Below, in pieces: positions 9,761 to 18,333 of a DNA stretch of 64,000 bases. Position 1 is the first letter of the stretch. Each line of letters opens with the position of its first letter. The notes below the pieces were generated by a model, which saw nothing but the letters and a program-made list of their open reading frames with translations, was not told where the DNA came from and ran no database searches. The position numbers and the translations under genes were made by a program. Origin of the DNA: an uncultured Prevotellaceae bacterium (GTDB lineage: Bacteria; Bacteroidota; Bacteroidia; Bacteroidales; Bacteroidaceae); the NCBI GenBank assembly GCA_947307015.1, contig CAMZHV010000001.1:76846-140845 (forward strand), given 5' to 3'.

Positions 9761-10960
9761 GCTCTCATTATTCTGTTAGCAGCCCTCGTGGCCATGCCTA
9801 CCTTCGCAGACGAGAAGAAGGAAGAAGAGAAGGACAACAACAAGCCCGTCTTCACCATCGTGAAGCAGCTGCCCATTACCAGCATCAAGAACCAGAACCG
9901 CAGCGGCACATGCTGGGCATACAGCACGCTCAGCTTCTTTGAGAGCGAGATCCTGAAAAAGACGGGCAAGACCTACGACCTCGCAGAGATGTTCATCTGC
10001 AACCACGACTATATGGAACGCGCCGAACTCACCGTCCGTATGCACGGCGACAGCCAGTTCGCCCAAGGCGGCAGCGCAGGTGATGTGCTGCTGACCATCA
10101 AGAACCACGGCATCTGCCCCGAGGACGCTATGGCCAAACCAGGCACCATGATTGGCGACACGCTGGCCAACTTCAACGAGTTCTTCTCCGTCATGGAACC
10201 CTACGTCGATGCCATCGCCAAGAACAAGGCTAAGACCATCTCCTCGCAGTGGAAGAGCGGCCTCCAGGGCATCATCGACGCCTACATCGGCAAAGTTCCC
10301 GAAAAATTCACCTACGAAGGCAAGGAATACACGCCGAAGACCTTTGCCGCCAGCCTCGGCCTCGACTGGAACGACTACGTGAGCATCACCTCCTACACCC
10401 ACCACCCCTTCTACACCAGCTTCGCCGTAGAGGTGCAGGACAACTGGCGATGGGATCACAGCTACAACGTGCCAATGGATGAGATGATGCGCATCATCGA
10501 CAACGCCCTCGACAACGGCTACACCATAGCATGGGGCGGCGATGTCAGCGACGAAGGCTTCACGCGTCAGGGCCTCGGCATCCTCTACGACCTCAAGTCA
10601 GGCGGTGAGAGCCTCACGGGCAGCGACCAGGCCAAATGGCTGAAGCTGAAACCCGCCGAGCGCAAGAGCATGGCCGAAGAGTTAGGTGTCAACGCCCCCG
10701 AGGCTAAGCCTTCGCAGGAGCAACGCCAAAAGGATTTTGACAACTGGGAGCTCACCGACGACCACGGTATGCACATCTACGGTCTGGCTAAGGATCAGAA
10801 TGGACGCGAGTACTACCTCGTCAAGAACTCATGGGGTGTCACGGGCGAGTATCAGGGCATCTGGTATATGACCAAGGCCTTCATCGCTGCACGCACCATG
10901 GACTTCCTCATCAACAAGAACGCCATCCCCGCCGACATCCGTAAGAAGCTCGGCATCTAA
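9695..10960 (+). CDS. C1 family (aminopeptidase C/bleomycin hydrolase-like) cysteine peptidase, secreted
   Basis: NRSGTCWAYSTLSFFESEIL active site Cys; DDHGMHIYGLAKDQNGREYYLVKNSWG His/Asn motifs; N-terminus contains an element-derived peptide. Confidence 0.9.
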   Translation: MLKKLFAKVTAPSLIGRAGGESALIILLAALVAMPTFADEKKEEEKDNNKPVFTIVKQLPITSIKNQNRSGTCWAYSTLSFFESEILKKTGKTYDLAEMFICNHDYMERAELTVRMHGDSQFAQGGSAGDVLLTIKNHGICPEDAMAKPGTMIGDTLANFNEFFSVMEPYVDAIAKNKAKTISSQWKSGLQGIIDAYIGKVPEKFTYEGKEYTPKTFAASLGLDWNDYVSITSYTHHPFYTSFAVEVQDNWRWDHSYNVPMDEMMRIIDNALDNGYTIAWGGDVSDEGFTRQGLGILYDLKSGGESLTGSDQAKWLKLKPAERKSMAEELGVNAPEAKPSQEQRQKDFDNWELTDDHGMHIYGLAKDQNGREYYLVKNSWGVTGEYQGIWYMTKAFIAARTMDFLINKNAIPADIRKKLGI

Positions 10961-11001
10961 TCAGCCATACTTAGGCCACACCTATAAGCCCCCTTCTATT
11001 T

Positions 11002-11044
11002 AGAGGCATTGATCAGCAATCGCACGGTCAATGCCTCTTTTTAA
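11002..11044 (+). terminator. Intrinsic terminator
   Basis: agaggcattga ... tcaatgcctctttttaatc. Confidence 0.8.
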
Positions 11045-11363
11045 TCTCACAATAGTACTTTACTTCAATGCATCAATCAATTCTTCTATAGAACAGACAG
11101 ATTCCACTTATTCTTTCTTTGGCACGCGTTTTAAAACTCTCACATTTCTGGCGCGTTGAATAATTGCATTGTGCTATTATTTGTTTACCAATAAGATTCG
11201 ATCGGGCACCTTCGCTAAGGTTTCATTTCGACTCACTCAGAGCCGTATTCTTGCCCTTTCGGGGACAAAGTTAGTGATTATTTCGGTATCAGATGCAGAA
11301 AGTGAAGGAAAAAATATTTTTTGTTCGAAAAAGATTACAGACTACATGGGAGGTTTACAATCA

Positions 11364-11983
11364 CTATGCGCACACATACGCGCGCGTACGCGAAAAGCCT
11401 AAAAAATCTCGTCACTTCGTCACCGATTGGCTTATCTGTCTGTTATACAGTGGCGTATAGCGTGATTTTTGGTGTGACAGAGCGTGACGAGGTGACGAAA
11501 TCGAGGAAAACATACTGAAATCAGGAAGAAAATAGGTTTAAACAGGACTCCAGTTGCGGATATATGATTGCATTTCAGAACTTAAATCCAACATAAATCT
11601 AAACCTAAATCATGAAGTTTCGGTATTAAAAAACAAAAAAGCTTATCCTATTGCCAGTAGCTTTGTTTTTTGTGTTTTTTTCTCTCTAACTTAAGCACTA
11701 AAGATTTAAGGTTTGATTTTTGTGAGATTTAAGTTCCCGCCCAAAAAACATAGTAACTTGAGGAACATGATGAGGTGTTTTGCGATGAATATGGCTGTTT
11801 TTAGTCATTTTGAATGTTAATATCATTTAAATTCAGTCTAAAAATGAGCCGTTTTGTCACCAAATCACACTTTGTCACAGGCTCCGTCACGACATAGCTA
11901 TCTGTTTATCAGCTGTATATCATACGGTGTGACGATGTGACGACATTTTGATGGCTCTCGCGTGCGCGCGTGTATGCGCGATG
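11364..11983. repeat. Composite island 1: ~135-140 bp imperfect inverted arms (11364-11505 and 11849-11983) with CGTCAC/GTGACG iterons
   Basis: Left gcgcacacatacgcgcgcgtacgcga..tcgtcacttcgtcaccg..ggtgtgacagagcgtgacgaggtgacg; the right arm is its imperfect reverse complement. Confidence 0.7.
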
Positions 11984-12111
11984 GATGTCATTGCGCAGCG
12001 TGCCCGCTGTTATGCACAACTTTCCCTTGTCTACGTATATTCGACTGCTCATTACGTCCATTCATAACTGCTGACACGTTCATACGTTTTGGCCAACACG
12101 TACAGACGAAT

Positions 12112-12139
12112 GGACTGTTCGACACGTGTCAAACAGTCC
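12112..12139. repeat. 28-bp near-perfect palindrome
   Basis: GGACTGTTCGACACGTGTCAAACAGTCC (one mismatched pair). Confidence 0.8.
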
Positions 12140-12239
12140 GGGAGTTTTTGGATGAAAAAAAACAAGAAATAGAAAGAGAGGAAAAGAAAAGGAAAAAACG
12201 CGCGCGGAGAAAAGAGACGACGGGGGACTGGTGAAGGAC

Positions 12240-12509
12240 ATGGACGACAGCCAGAAGTTGGAGCTGGTGACGATGCTTATTGACAGTGTTAAGCCTAAGG
12301 TGGCCGAGGCCATGACCATGGAGGAGATGCTTGAAGGCTACCCACACAAGCGCTATACCAAGGCAGAATTCAATGCCATGCTCGACGAGGCCGAGGCAGA
12401 GATAGCAGCAGGTATCGGCATCGACGATGACGACCTCTGGAAAGAAGATGAGGAGGAATTCGAGAGAGAACTGGCAGAGGAACGGAGACTTCAACTGGAA
12501 ACGGCATGA
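12240..12509 (+). CDS. Putative antitoxin of a type II TA pair
   Basis: Small acidic protein MDDSQKLELVTMLIDSVKPK...EMLEGYPHKRYTKAEFNAML; stop overlaps the next ATG (ATGA). Confidence 0.65.
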   Translation: MDDSQKLELVTMLIDSVKPKVAEAMTMEEMLEGYPHKRYTKAEFNAMLDEAEAEIAAGIGIDDDDLWKEDEEEFERELAEERRLQLETA

Positions 12510-12817
12510 AAGTGAAATGGACTTAACTAGCCAGAAGACAACGTGACGAAGTGGCTAACTACATCCGCCGCTTGCTTGGTGCCAGGCGCAAATACAAATT
12601 CAAACAGGAGGTGCGCGAGACAACAAACCTTTTGAAGCGCAGCCCTGGCATCGGTAAGATCGACCCGCTCTTCGAAGACCGCCCGCAAGCCTACCGCAGC
12701 GTTATCATCAATGGGCTGAACAAACTGGTATATCGCATTGATGGCGACATCATCTACATTGTCGGCTTCTGGGACACACGCATGGACGACGAGAATCAGG
12801 CTGCACAAGTAAAGTAA
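12506..12817 (+). pseudogene. ParE/RelE-like toxin with an in-frame stop at codon 7 (or a shortened toxin from GTG 12551)
   Basis: ATG 12506 reads MKVKWT-stop(TAA 12524-12526)-LARRQRDEVANYIRRLLGARRKYKF...INGLNKLVYRIDGDIIYIVGFWDTR in one frame. Confidence 0.65.
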
Positions 12818-12834
12818 CCAAAGATACGGAGTGG

Positions 12835-13377
12835 CTAAGGAGTGGGTTGGGAAAATTCGCAACCGCAGTAGCGCTGATTGTAGAAGGCGTATTCGCGGAG
12901 GAGTTGGTTGCGGCGTTCTTGCAGACCTCCCTTGCGCCAGTTGCGCGCCCAGAAATGGGAGCCGGGGACGGCAACTTCGGCGGCGAGACCTGCACGTTCG
13001 ATCTGGTCGAGGCGCTTCCAGCGGGAAGAGGCGAGGGTGGTGGTGAAGGTGTTGATGCCCAGCTCCACAGCCTTGCGTGCTGCCGCGGTGAGGCGCAGGC
13101 GGAAGCAGAGCTCGCAGCGTGCCCCACGCTCAGGTTCACCTTCGAGGCCGCAGACGGCGGTGCGCCAGCCGTCATGATCCCAGTCGTCGTCGATCCACGT
13201 GATGCCTAAGCTCTCGGCGTGCCGTTTGCTCTCCGCCTTGCGGATCTCATATTCCTCACGAGGGTAGATGTTGGGGTTATAGTAGTAGATTGTGGGTGCA
13301 TAGTCGTTGGCCAGCAGCCACTCGACGATGGCGCTGGAACATGGGGCGCAGCAGGCATGAAGGAGAAGTGGGGTCAA
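12835..13377 (-). CDS. queH: Epoxyqueuosine reductase QueH
   Basis: LLLHACCAPCSSAI, YYYNPNIYPREEYEIRK, GLEGEPERGARCELCFRLRL motifs. Confidence 0.92.
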   Translation of the reverse strand: MTPLLLHACCAPCSSAIVEWLLANDYAPTIYYYNPNIYPREEYEIRKAESKRHAESLGITWIDDDWDHDGWRTAVCGLEGEPERGARCELCFRLRLTAAARKAVELGINTFTTTLASSRWKRLDQIERAGLAAEVAVPGSHFWARNWRKGGLQERRNQLLREYAFYNQRYCGCEFSQPTP

Positions 13378-13403
13378 GGGGGAGGGAAATGAAGAGTGAG
13401 GAT

Positions 13404-14780
13404 TTAGCGCTTGGCGAAGTCGAAGGTGTCTTGGATCTTGCCTGTGAGGAGGTTGTGGACGGTGATGTGGAGACGTTTGTCACGTACCTCACCTTCGATG
13501 ACGGTGGGGAACAGCTTCTTGTCTTTGTGGCCACCTTCCTCGCCCATCTCCGGTCCACCGCCAACAATCTGTGCCCAGGGACGATCCTCGGTGGGCGCGT
13601 CGTAGCGGTATCGGTGCTGATGGGCGGTGATGACGAGCTGGCAGTGGGCTTTCTTCAGAAGGGGTGCCCACAACTTGGCACATGTGCGCTGCCACATGGC
13701 GAAGTCTGTGCTGTATCGCGAGTCTTTGTCGTCGGGCGTAATGTCACCTGGGTTGTGCTTGGGGTTGTCGTCGAAGAGGGGTATATGGCAGAAGGCGATG
13801 AGGAAGGGCGCGTTGGCGATGGGCTTCTGTTTGAGCGCATCGTGCAACCATTCCGTCTGTGCCTCGCGATAGGCCTTGCTGTTGAAGAGGCCTGCAAATT
13901 TGGGGTTAGTGTCGAGCTTATCCTCGGCGGTGTCGAGACCAATCATGGCGATGTCGCCCATGCGCACGGCGAAGTTGCGTCCGAGATCCCAGTCGCGCGA
14001 CTGCCGTTCCTCGGGCTGGCGGTACATCCACACGCGTTCGAGGTGTCGGTTGGCCATGCCGCGCAGGTCGTGGTTGCCCGGGCAGAGGAGATAAGGAATC
14101 TCGGCAGCGTAGTCGCGGCGCTCGATGTCGGGCGTGAGGAAGATGCGCTGCTGCGCCTCGATGGTCTCCTCGGAATTGCTTGCGTCGCCGTTCCAGATGA
14201 CGCAGGAGGGTGAGATTTTGGCAATTCTATCGATGGCGCGACCGAACGGCTCCCATTTGACGTGGGTGTCGTTGATGACGCAGAAATGGGAGCGGGCGCC
14301 CTTGCCGGCGGTGGTGAACTTATAGATGTGCCTGTCCGTTTCCGTGCCCAGCACCTTCATGCTGTAGCCGCCCTTGTATTCGATGCGGTCGGCGCCGATG
14401 CGGTAGTAGTAGGTGGTGGCGGGCTTGAGACCCGTGATGCGCACTTGAATCACGCGGTCGCTGATCTCGGTGGTGCGATAGCCGCCGCACTTGATGGTTT
14501 GGCCGTCGCTAAGGTTAGCGCGGCGTCCGATGGTGACGAAGCCGTTGGCCATGGCGCTAACAGCGAAAGCGATGCCGACGGAGGTCTCCGCATAGTTCTG
14601 TAGCATGGGTGCGGAGGCGATGAGGGGGATGTCTGCGGTGGAATCCTCGGGAGAACCCTCGGGAACTGTAGCGGGGGTAGAAGCCTCAGGGTTAATGACA
14701 TTGGCGGCGTCGGCGATGCTGCTGACGCTGACGGCTACGGGCAGGAGGGCTGCCGTCTTGATGAATTCTCTGCGTTTCAT
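13404..14780 (-). CDS. Metallophosphoesterase with an N-terminal purple-acid-phosphatase-like domain
   Basis: MKRREFIKTAALLPVAVSV leader; VINDTHVKW, VIWNGDASN, LLCPGNHDLRG, VITAHQHRYRYD metal-binding motifs. Confidence 0.88.
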   Translation of the reverse strand: MKRREFIKTAALLPVAVSVSSIADAANVINPEASTPATVPEGSPEDSTADIPLIASAPMLQNYAETSVGIAFAVSAMANGFVTIGRRANLSDGQTIKCGGYRTTEISDRVIQVRITGLKPATTYYYRIGADRIEYKGGYSMKVLGTETDRHIYKFTTAGKGARSHFCVINDTHVKWEPFGRAIDRIAKISPSCVIWNGDASNSEETIEAQQRIFLTPDIERRDYAAEIPYLLCPGNHDLRGMANRHLERVWMYRQPEERQSRDWDLGRNFAVRMGDIAMIGLDTAEDKLDTNPKFAGLFNSKAYREAQTEWLHDALKQKPIANAPFLIAFCHIPLFDDNPKHNPGDITPDDKDSRYSTDFAMWQRTCAKLWAPLLKKAHCQLVITAHQHRYRYDAPTEDRPWAQIVGGGPEMGEEGGHKDKKLFPTVIEGEVRDKRLHITVHNLLTGKIQDTFDFAKR

Positions 14781-14873
14781 AAGGTCTCGTTGTTAAAGGC
14801 ACTGCAAAGATAGGCCTTTTCTGACGATGGATGGCACGATGGGGCGTTAATTTTCCTTAATACCACTTCCCTT

Positions 14874-15344
14874 TTATGCTGTAACCTCGTTCGCCAAGCG
14901 CTTGATGCCCATTGTCATGAGGGTGATGGTGGTGACAGCGATGGCTGTGAGCTGAGGGGCTGACGGCAACATCTCCGGCAGGCGGTGGAGGAAGAGCATG
15001 GCTTGTACGAGCAGGCTGTCGTAGTCGTAGGAAAGGGTGCCCACGACGATGTGGGCCATGAGGCTCTGTAGGAGATCCCATGTGCGCGTGAAGAAACCGA
15101 GGTAGAGCAGCAGGGCAACGACGCCCACGGCGGCGATGATGTTCAGCCAGAGGGAATAGCGATGGAGGGCGAAGGCTGCGGAGCGGGCGGGCAGGGCGCT
15201 GATCACGCGTTCCGTGAAGCCGTCGTCGGCGATGGGCTGGCGTGCTTCGGCAAAGAAGGCTTCGAGCAGCTGCTCCTCGTTCTTCTCCAAACGCTCTTCG
15301 CTCAAGGCTGATTTATGATGATGTATCTTATCCATTATATCCAT
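14874..15344 (-). CDS. Single-pass/bitopic membrane protein, possible anti-sigma partner
   Basis: Overlaps the 3' end of the ECF sigma gene; N-terminal acidic cytosolic part, then hydrophobic segments. Confidence 0.6.
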   Translation of the reverse strand: MDIMDKIHHHKSALSEERLEKNEEQLLEAFFAEARQPIADDGFTERVISALPARSAAFALHRYSLWLNIIAAVGVVALLLYLGFFTRTWDLLQSLMAHIVVGTLSYDYDSLLVQAMLFLHRLPEMLPSAPQLTAIAVTTITLMTMGIKRLANEVTA

Positions 15345-15930
15345 TTTTACGTAGGTAGTTAGCTAAGTTCTTCTTGCCACGCAGGAGGTGGCTTTTAACG
15401 GTGTTCGGAGGCAGGCCTGTGATGTCGGCTATCTCCTTGATGCTCTGTCCCTCGATGCACTGTAGGACGACACATGTGCGCTCCGTTTCAGAGAGGGTTG
15501 CGAGAGCCAGGTCGAGGTCGTGGTGAAGGCTGAAGGTCTCGGACTCTCCGGCTTGCTCCTCAAAGGGGTTGGCTGCTGACTCGGAATAATTCTCCACATC
15601 AGCATTGGAATGGCTCTCGTTCTCTTGCACGTGGGGGAGGGGCTGGGGCGCGTTCTTGTTTTTGCGTTGATCATCCAGAAACGCGCGGTAGGCTATTCGG
15701 AGCAGCCAAGTCTCGAAGCCAGAGAGTTGGCGGAAAGAACTGAGATGCTGCCAGGCGCGGATGAAGGTTTCCTGTGCAAGGTCGTCGGCCAGCATATCGT
15801 CACCGCCCGTCAAACGGCGCAGGAAGCGACGCACGGCTTCCTGGTGAGCCTGGACCAGCTGTCCGAAAGCCCGCTCGCTGCCGAAGGTCACTACCTGCGC
15901 GATGAGTGCGATGTCTGAGAGCGCTGCCAT
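15328..15930 (-). CDS. ECF-type RNA polymerase sigma factor
   Basis: Region 2 DDLAQETFIRAWQHLSSFRQLSGFETWLLRIAYRAF and region 4 LSETERTCVVLQCIEGQSIKEIADITGLPPNTVKSHLLRGKKNL. Confidence 0.93.
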   Translation of the reverse strand: MAALSDIALIAQVVTFGSERAFGQLVQAHQEAVRRFLRRLTGGDDMLADDLAQETFIRAWQHLSSFRQLSGFETWLLRIAYRAFLDDQRKNKNAPQPLPHVQENESHSNADVENYSESAANPFEEQAGESETFSLHHDLDLALATLSETERTCVVLQCIEGQSIKEIADITGLPPNTVKSHLLRGKKNLANYLRKNGYNG

Positions 15931-15933
15931 GAG

Positions 15934-16950
15934 CTATTTCTCGTAGTTGCCGTCGGACGTGATGTCCGTTGTCGTTGTCGTGGTGGTGTTCGTCGTGGTG
16001 TTGCCGCCATTGTTGCCCTTACCTTTCGTGGTGGTGGCGATGATGAGCTTGGCGACGCCGACGCACATGACGAGTGCTCCGATACCCCAGAAGTCTTCGA
16101 AACCTACGCTGAGGAAGAGAGCGATGAGTCCCACACCGACGCAAGCGTACATGATACCGCTTTTCCACATTTCCTGATTCTCGTCGCTGAGGCCGCGCGG
16201 TGAGCTCGTGAGGGGTGCTGCGGTCTGCGGCTGAGCGGATTGTGCGCCTTGGGCAGCAGCAGCCTGTCCGCCTGACAATGCCTCACCCGTGGATGTCGTC
16301 TGGGCGATAGGCTGTGCTACGCGGTTCTTCCTGCCGTTGCGGATGATGAGCCAGATGACGAGGGCGATGAGCCATAGCGGTGCGGTGAAGATGGCGAAGA
16401 GCAGCAGCACGACGAAGATGGCGATGAAGATGCCCAAGATGCCTACGAGAATACCAAAGATGCCGCCCAAGATGCCCATGCCGCCACCGAAGAGGCCAGG
16501 CCATTCGAAATTGAAGTTACGGGAGAATTCTTCAGCAATCTCGTCGACGTCGTCGTCAGAGAGCAGGACGGTGTCGGCATCTTCGCCTTCGTAGAAGAAG
16601 GTAGTGTCTTCAGAAAGAGATTCCAATGAGTCGCCCAAGCGCTCCATCTCATCGCCCATTTTCTCGAGCTCCTTGCCGAGGCTGTCTACTTTCGAGGGGT
16701 TGGTGATGGCTGTGAGTGCGAGCTGTGCGGCTTTGGTTCCCATCTGCGCGCCGTGTTTGGCCATCTCCTTGGCTACGTCCTTTTCCTTGTTCGTAATGGG
16801 ACGTCCCTTGACTTTACCGTCTTTTGAGTAGACAACGGTCTTGTGAGTGGTCGTGGAGTCTGTGGTTTCTTCTGCCAGCATGGTGGAGAAGGGGAGAGCG
16901 GTCAGCATCAAAGCTGCCAACGCTGTTGTGAGAAATCTTGTTGTTTTCAT
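15934..16950 (-). CDS. Secreted/membrane hypothetical protein with several TM segments
   Basis: Signal peptide plus Gly/Ile-rich TM stretch; co-directional with the sigma factor. Confidence 0.6.
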   Translation of the reverse strand: MKTTRFLTTALAALMLTALPFSTMLAEETTDSTTTHKTVVYSKDGKVKGRPITNKEKDVAKEMAKHGAQMGTKAAQLALTAITNPSKVDSLGKELEKMGDEMERLGDSLESLSEDTTFFYEGEDADTVLLSDDDVDEIAEEFSRNFNFEWPGLFGGGMGILGGIFGILVGILGIFIAIFVVLLLFAIFTAPLWLIALVIWLIIRNGRKNRVAQPIAQTTSTGEALSGGQAAAAQGAQSAQPQTAAPLTSSPRGLSDENQEMWKSGIMYACVGVGLIALFLSVGFEDFWGIGALVMCVGVAKLIIATTTKGKGNNGGNTTTNTTTTTTTDITSDGNYEK

Positions 16951-17049
16951 TGTTATGAATTGTTTTAGTTGTTGCTGTTTCTATCCGTTAGACGGCAGTT
17001 GAAAGAAAAAAGTTGCAGTTGCCCGCAACTTTTTATAGTTTAACTCTTG

Positions 17050-18045
17050 TTAACGGTTATGGAGCTCATGGGTTAAGGTCTTGTAGACTTTGCGAACAAT
17101 CGTTCCGAGCCACGTATAACGTATGCCCCAGTCAGTAAGCGCCTCGCGCAGAGCCTCCTCGATGTGTGGATTGACAACGGGCTGCTGGCGTGTCAGCGTG
17201 ATGACACCTTCGTAGGGCTGACGGTCGTAGTCGTAGTGCTGCAGCAGACGCGTACACCAGGCGGGCAGTTTGCCGTAGTGAGTGCCGCTAGTGAGGCCGA
17301 TATTGCGGACGAGTGTCTGAGAGGGATAGAGACAGAGACCATCAGCACGACGGATGGCAATGCTCCAGCAGATGTCCCACGGGATAGGCTGACGGTTGAG
17401 ATCTTTCAGACAGGTGAACACGCCGCCGTACTCGATAGCCTCCAACAATGCGGGCGTCACACCCTCAAGCGCTTCTGCACGCGAAGCAAAGTGGCGGAAA
17501 TGCTGCTGCCAGCGTTCGCGCCACGTTCCCCAGCCCCAGCCGGCCATGAATGGAGTGAAATAGGAAGAAGATTGTGGGGAGGGAATAGCATGTTTTGAGC
17601 AGGCATCCGCTTTGCAAGGATCCAGTCTCGTGAATCCGCTCACGTGCATGACCTGTTTGTCATCGCGATAGAGACGGAAGGCATCGTTCATGAATTGCAG
17701 GAAATGAGGGGCGGTGACGATGTCGTCCTCGAGGACGATGACGGTGTCGTGATGGCTGAAGACCTCACCGATACCCTCAATGATGTTGCGCTCGAGGTAG
17801 AAGTTCACCGGACGCTCCACAATGGTCATACTATTAAATGTACGTGTGCGCGTGACTTCTGCCTCCACTTGATGCAACAACGCCCTCACCTCACGCACAG
17901 CCGCCCATGAAGCCTCGTCCCGCCCCCCGTCGGAGAAAACGTAGAGGTCTGTTTGCGCGGCCAGCGTGTTGTTCATCAGCGCACGCAGCGTCTGCTGTGT
18001 GTTGTCTGCGCGGTTATAGACAAATAATGCTACAGGTGATGCCAT
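17050..18045 (-). CDS. Glycosyltransferase (GT2-like nucleotide-sugar transferase)
   Basis: MASPVALFVYNRADNTQQTLRALMNN, VIVLEDDIVTAPHFLQFMNDAF, GWGWGTWRERWQ; start placed at MASPV. Confidence 0.8.
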   Translation of the reverse strand: MASPVALFVYNRADNTQQTLRALMNNTLAAQTDLYVFSDGGRDEASWAAVREVRALLHQVEAEVTRTRTFNSMTIVERPVNFYLERNIIEGIGEVFSHHDTVIVLEDDIVTAPHFLQFMNDAFRLYRDDKQVMHVSGFTRLDPCKADACSKHAIPSPQSSSYFTPFMAGWGWGTWRERWQQHFRHFASRAEALEGVTPALLEAIEYGGVFTCLKDLNRQPIPWDICWSIAIRRADGLCLYPSQTLVRNIGLTSGTHYGKLPAWCTRLLQHYDYDRQPYEGVITLTRQQPVVNPHIEEALREALTDWGIRYTWLGTIVRKVYKTLTHELHNR

Positions 18046-18053
18046 TTTCGCGA

Positions 18054-18061
18054 CAAAGATA
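18054..18061 (-). promoter_or_regulatory. Putative -7 box (TATCTTTG) upstream of the glycosyltransferase
   Basis: TATCTTTG on the minus strand, 8 nt before the ATG at 18045. Confidence 0.45.
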
Positions 18062-18133
18062 GTGCAAAACGGATGAAACGCCAAAGGAAAACATATTTTT
18101 CTTTGTCCTCTTGCGCATTTTCATGCCTCAAAA

Positions 18134-18165
18134 TTTGGTAGTTCGCCCAACTTGCACTACCTTTG
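18134..18165 (+). promoter_or_regulatory. Bacteroidota-type promoter (-33 TTTG, -7 TACCTTTG) for tRNA-Leu
   Basis: TTTG at 18134 and TACCTTTG at 18158-18165, 20-nt spacer, about 15 nt before the tRNA 5' end. Confidence 0.75.
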
Positions 18166-18179
18166 CACCCGCTTTTGAA

Positions 18180-18261
18180 GCCCAGATGGCGGAATCGGTA
18201 GACGCGCTGGTCTCAAACACCAGTGGGGCAACCCGTGCCGGTTCGACCCCGGCTCTGGGTA
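18180..18261 (+). tRNA. tRNA-Leu (anticodon CAA)
   Basis: gcccagatggcggaatcggtagacgcgctggtctcaaacaccagtggggcaacccgtgccggttcgaccccggctctgggta; class II cloverleaf, TTCGA T-loop. Confidence 0.95.
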
Positions 18262-18268
18262 CAGGCAA

Positions 18269-18301
18269 GGCGGAGGCTTCTTCTGAAGCTTCCGCTTTTT
18301 C
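18269..18301 (+). terminator. Intrinsic terminator after tRNA-Leu
   Basis: gcggaggcttc ttct gaagcttccgcttttt. Confidence 0.85.
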
Positions 18302-18333
18302 ACTTTTGCTAACATCATTCATCTTCATAAACA

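Noticed and set aside
9695-10960. 9695 and 34840 C1 peptidases as a recent duplication
   Set aside because: Both are C1/aminopeptidase C-like, but their sequences are quite different by eye, so no recent duplication is supported.
11169-11518. Small ORFs in the gap after the first C1 peptidase
   Set aside because: They overlap the inverted repeat arms, with atypical composition and no motifs.
11962-12234. ORF over the polypurine tract before the antitoxin (…EKKQEIEREEKKRKKRARRKETTGDW)
   Set aside because: The charged tail follows from an A/G-rich tract; the upstream part overlaps the repeat island and looks non-coding. A remnant gene cannot be excluded.
18293-18312. Similarity of cacttttgctaac after the tRNA terminator to the inner arm of the palindromic element
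   Set aside because: Only about 13 nt matches and the palindromic core is absent; could be chance.
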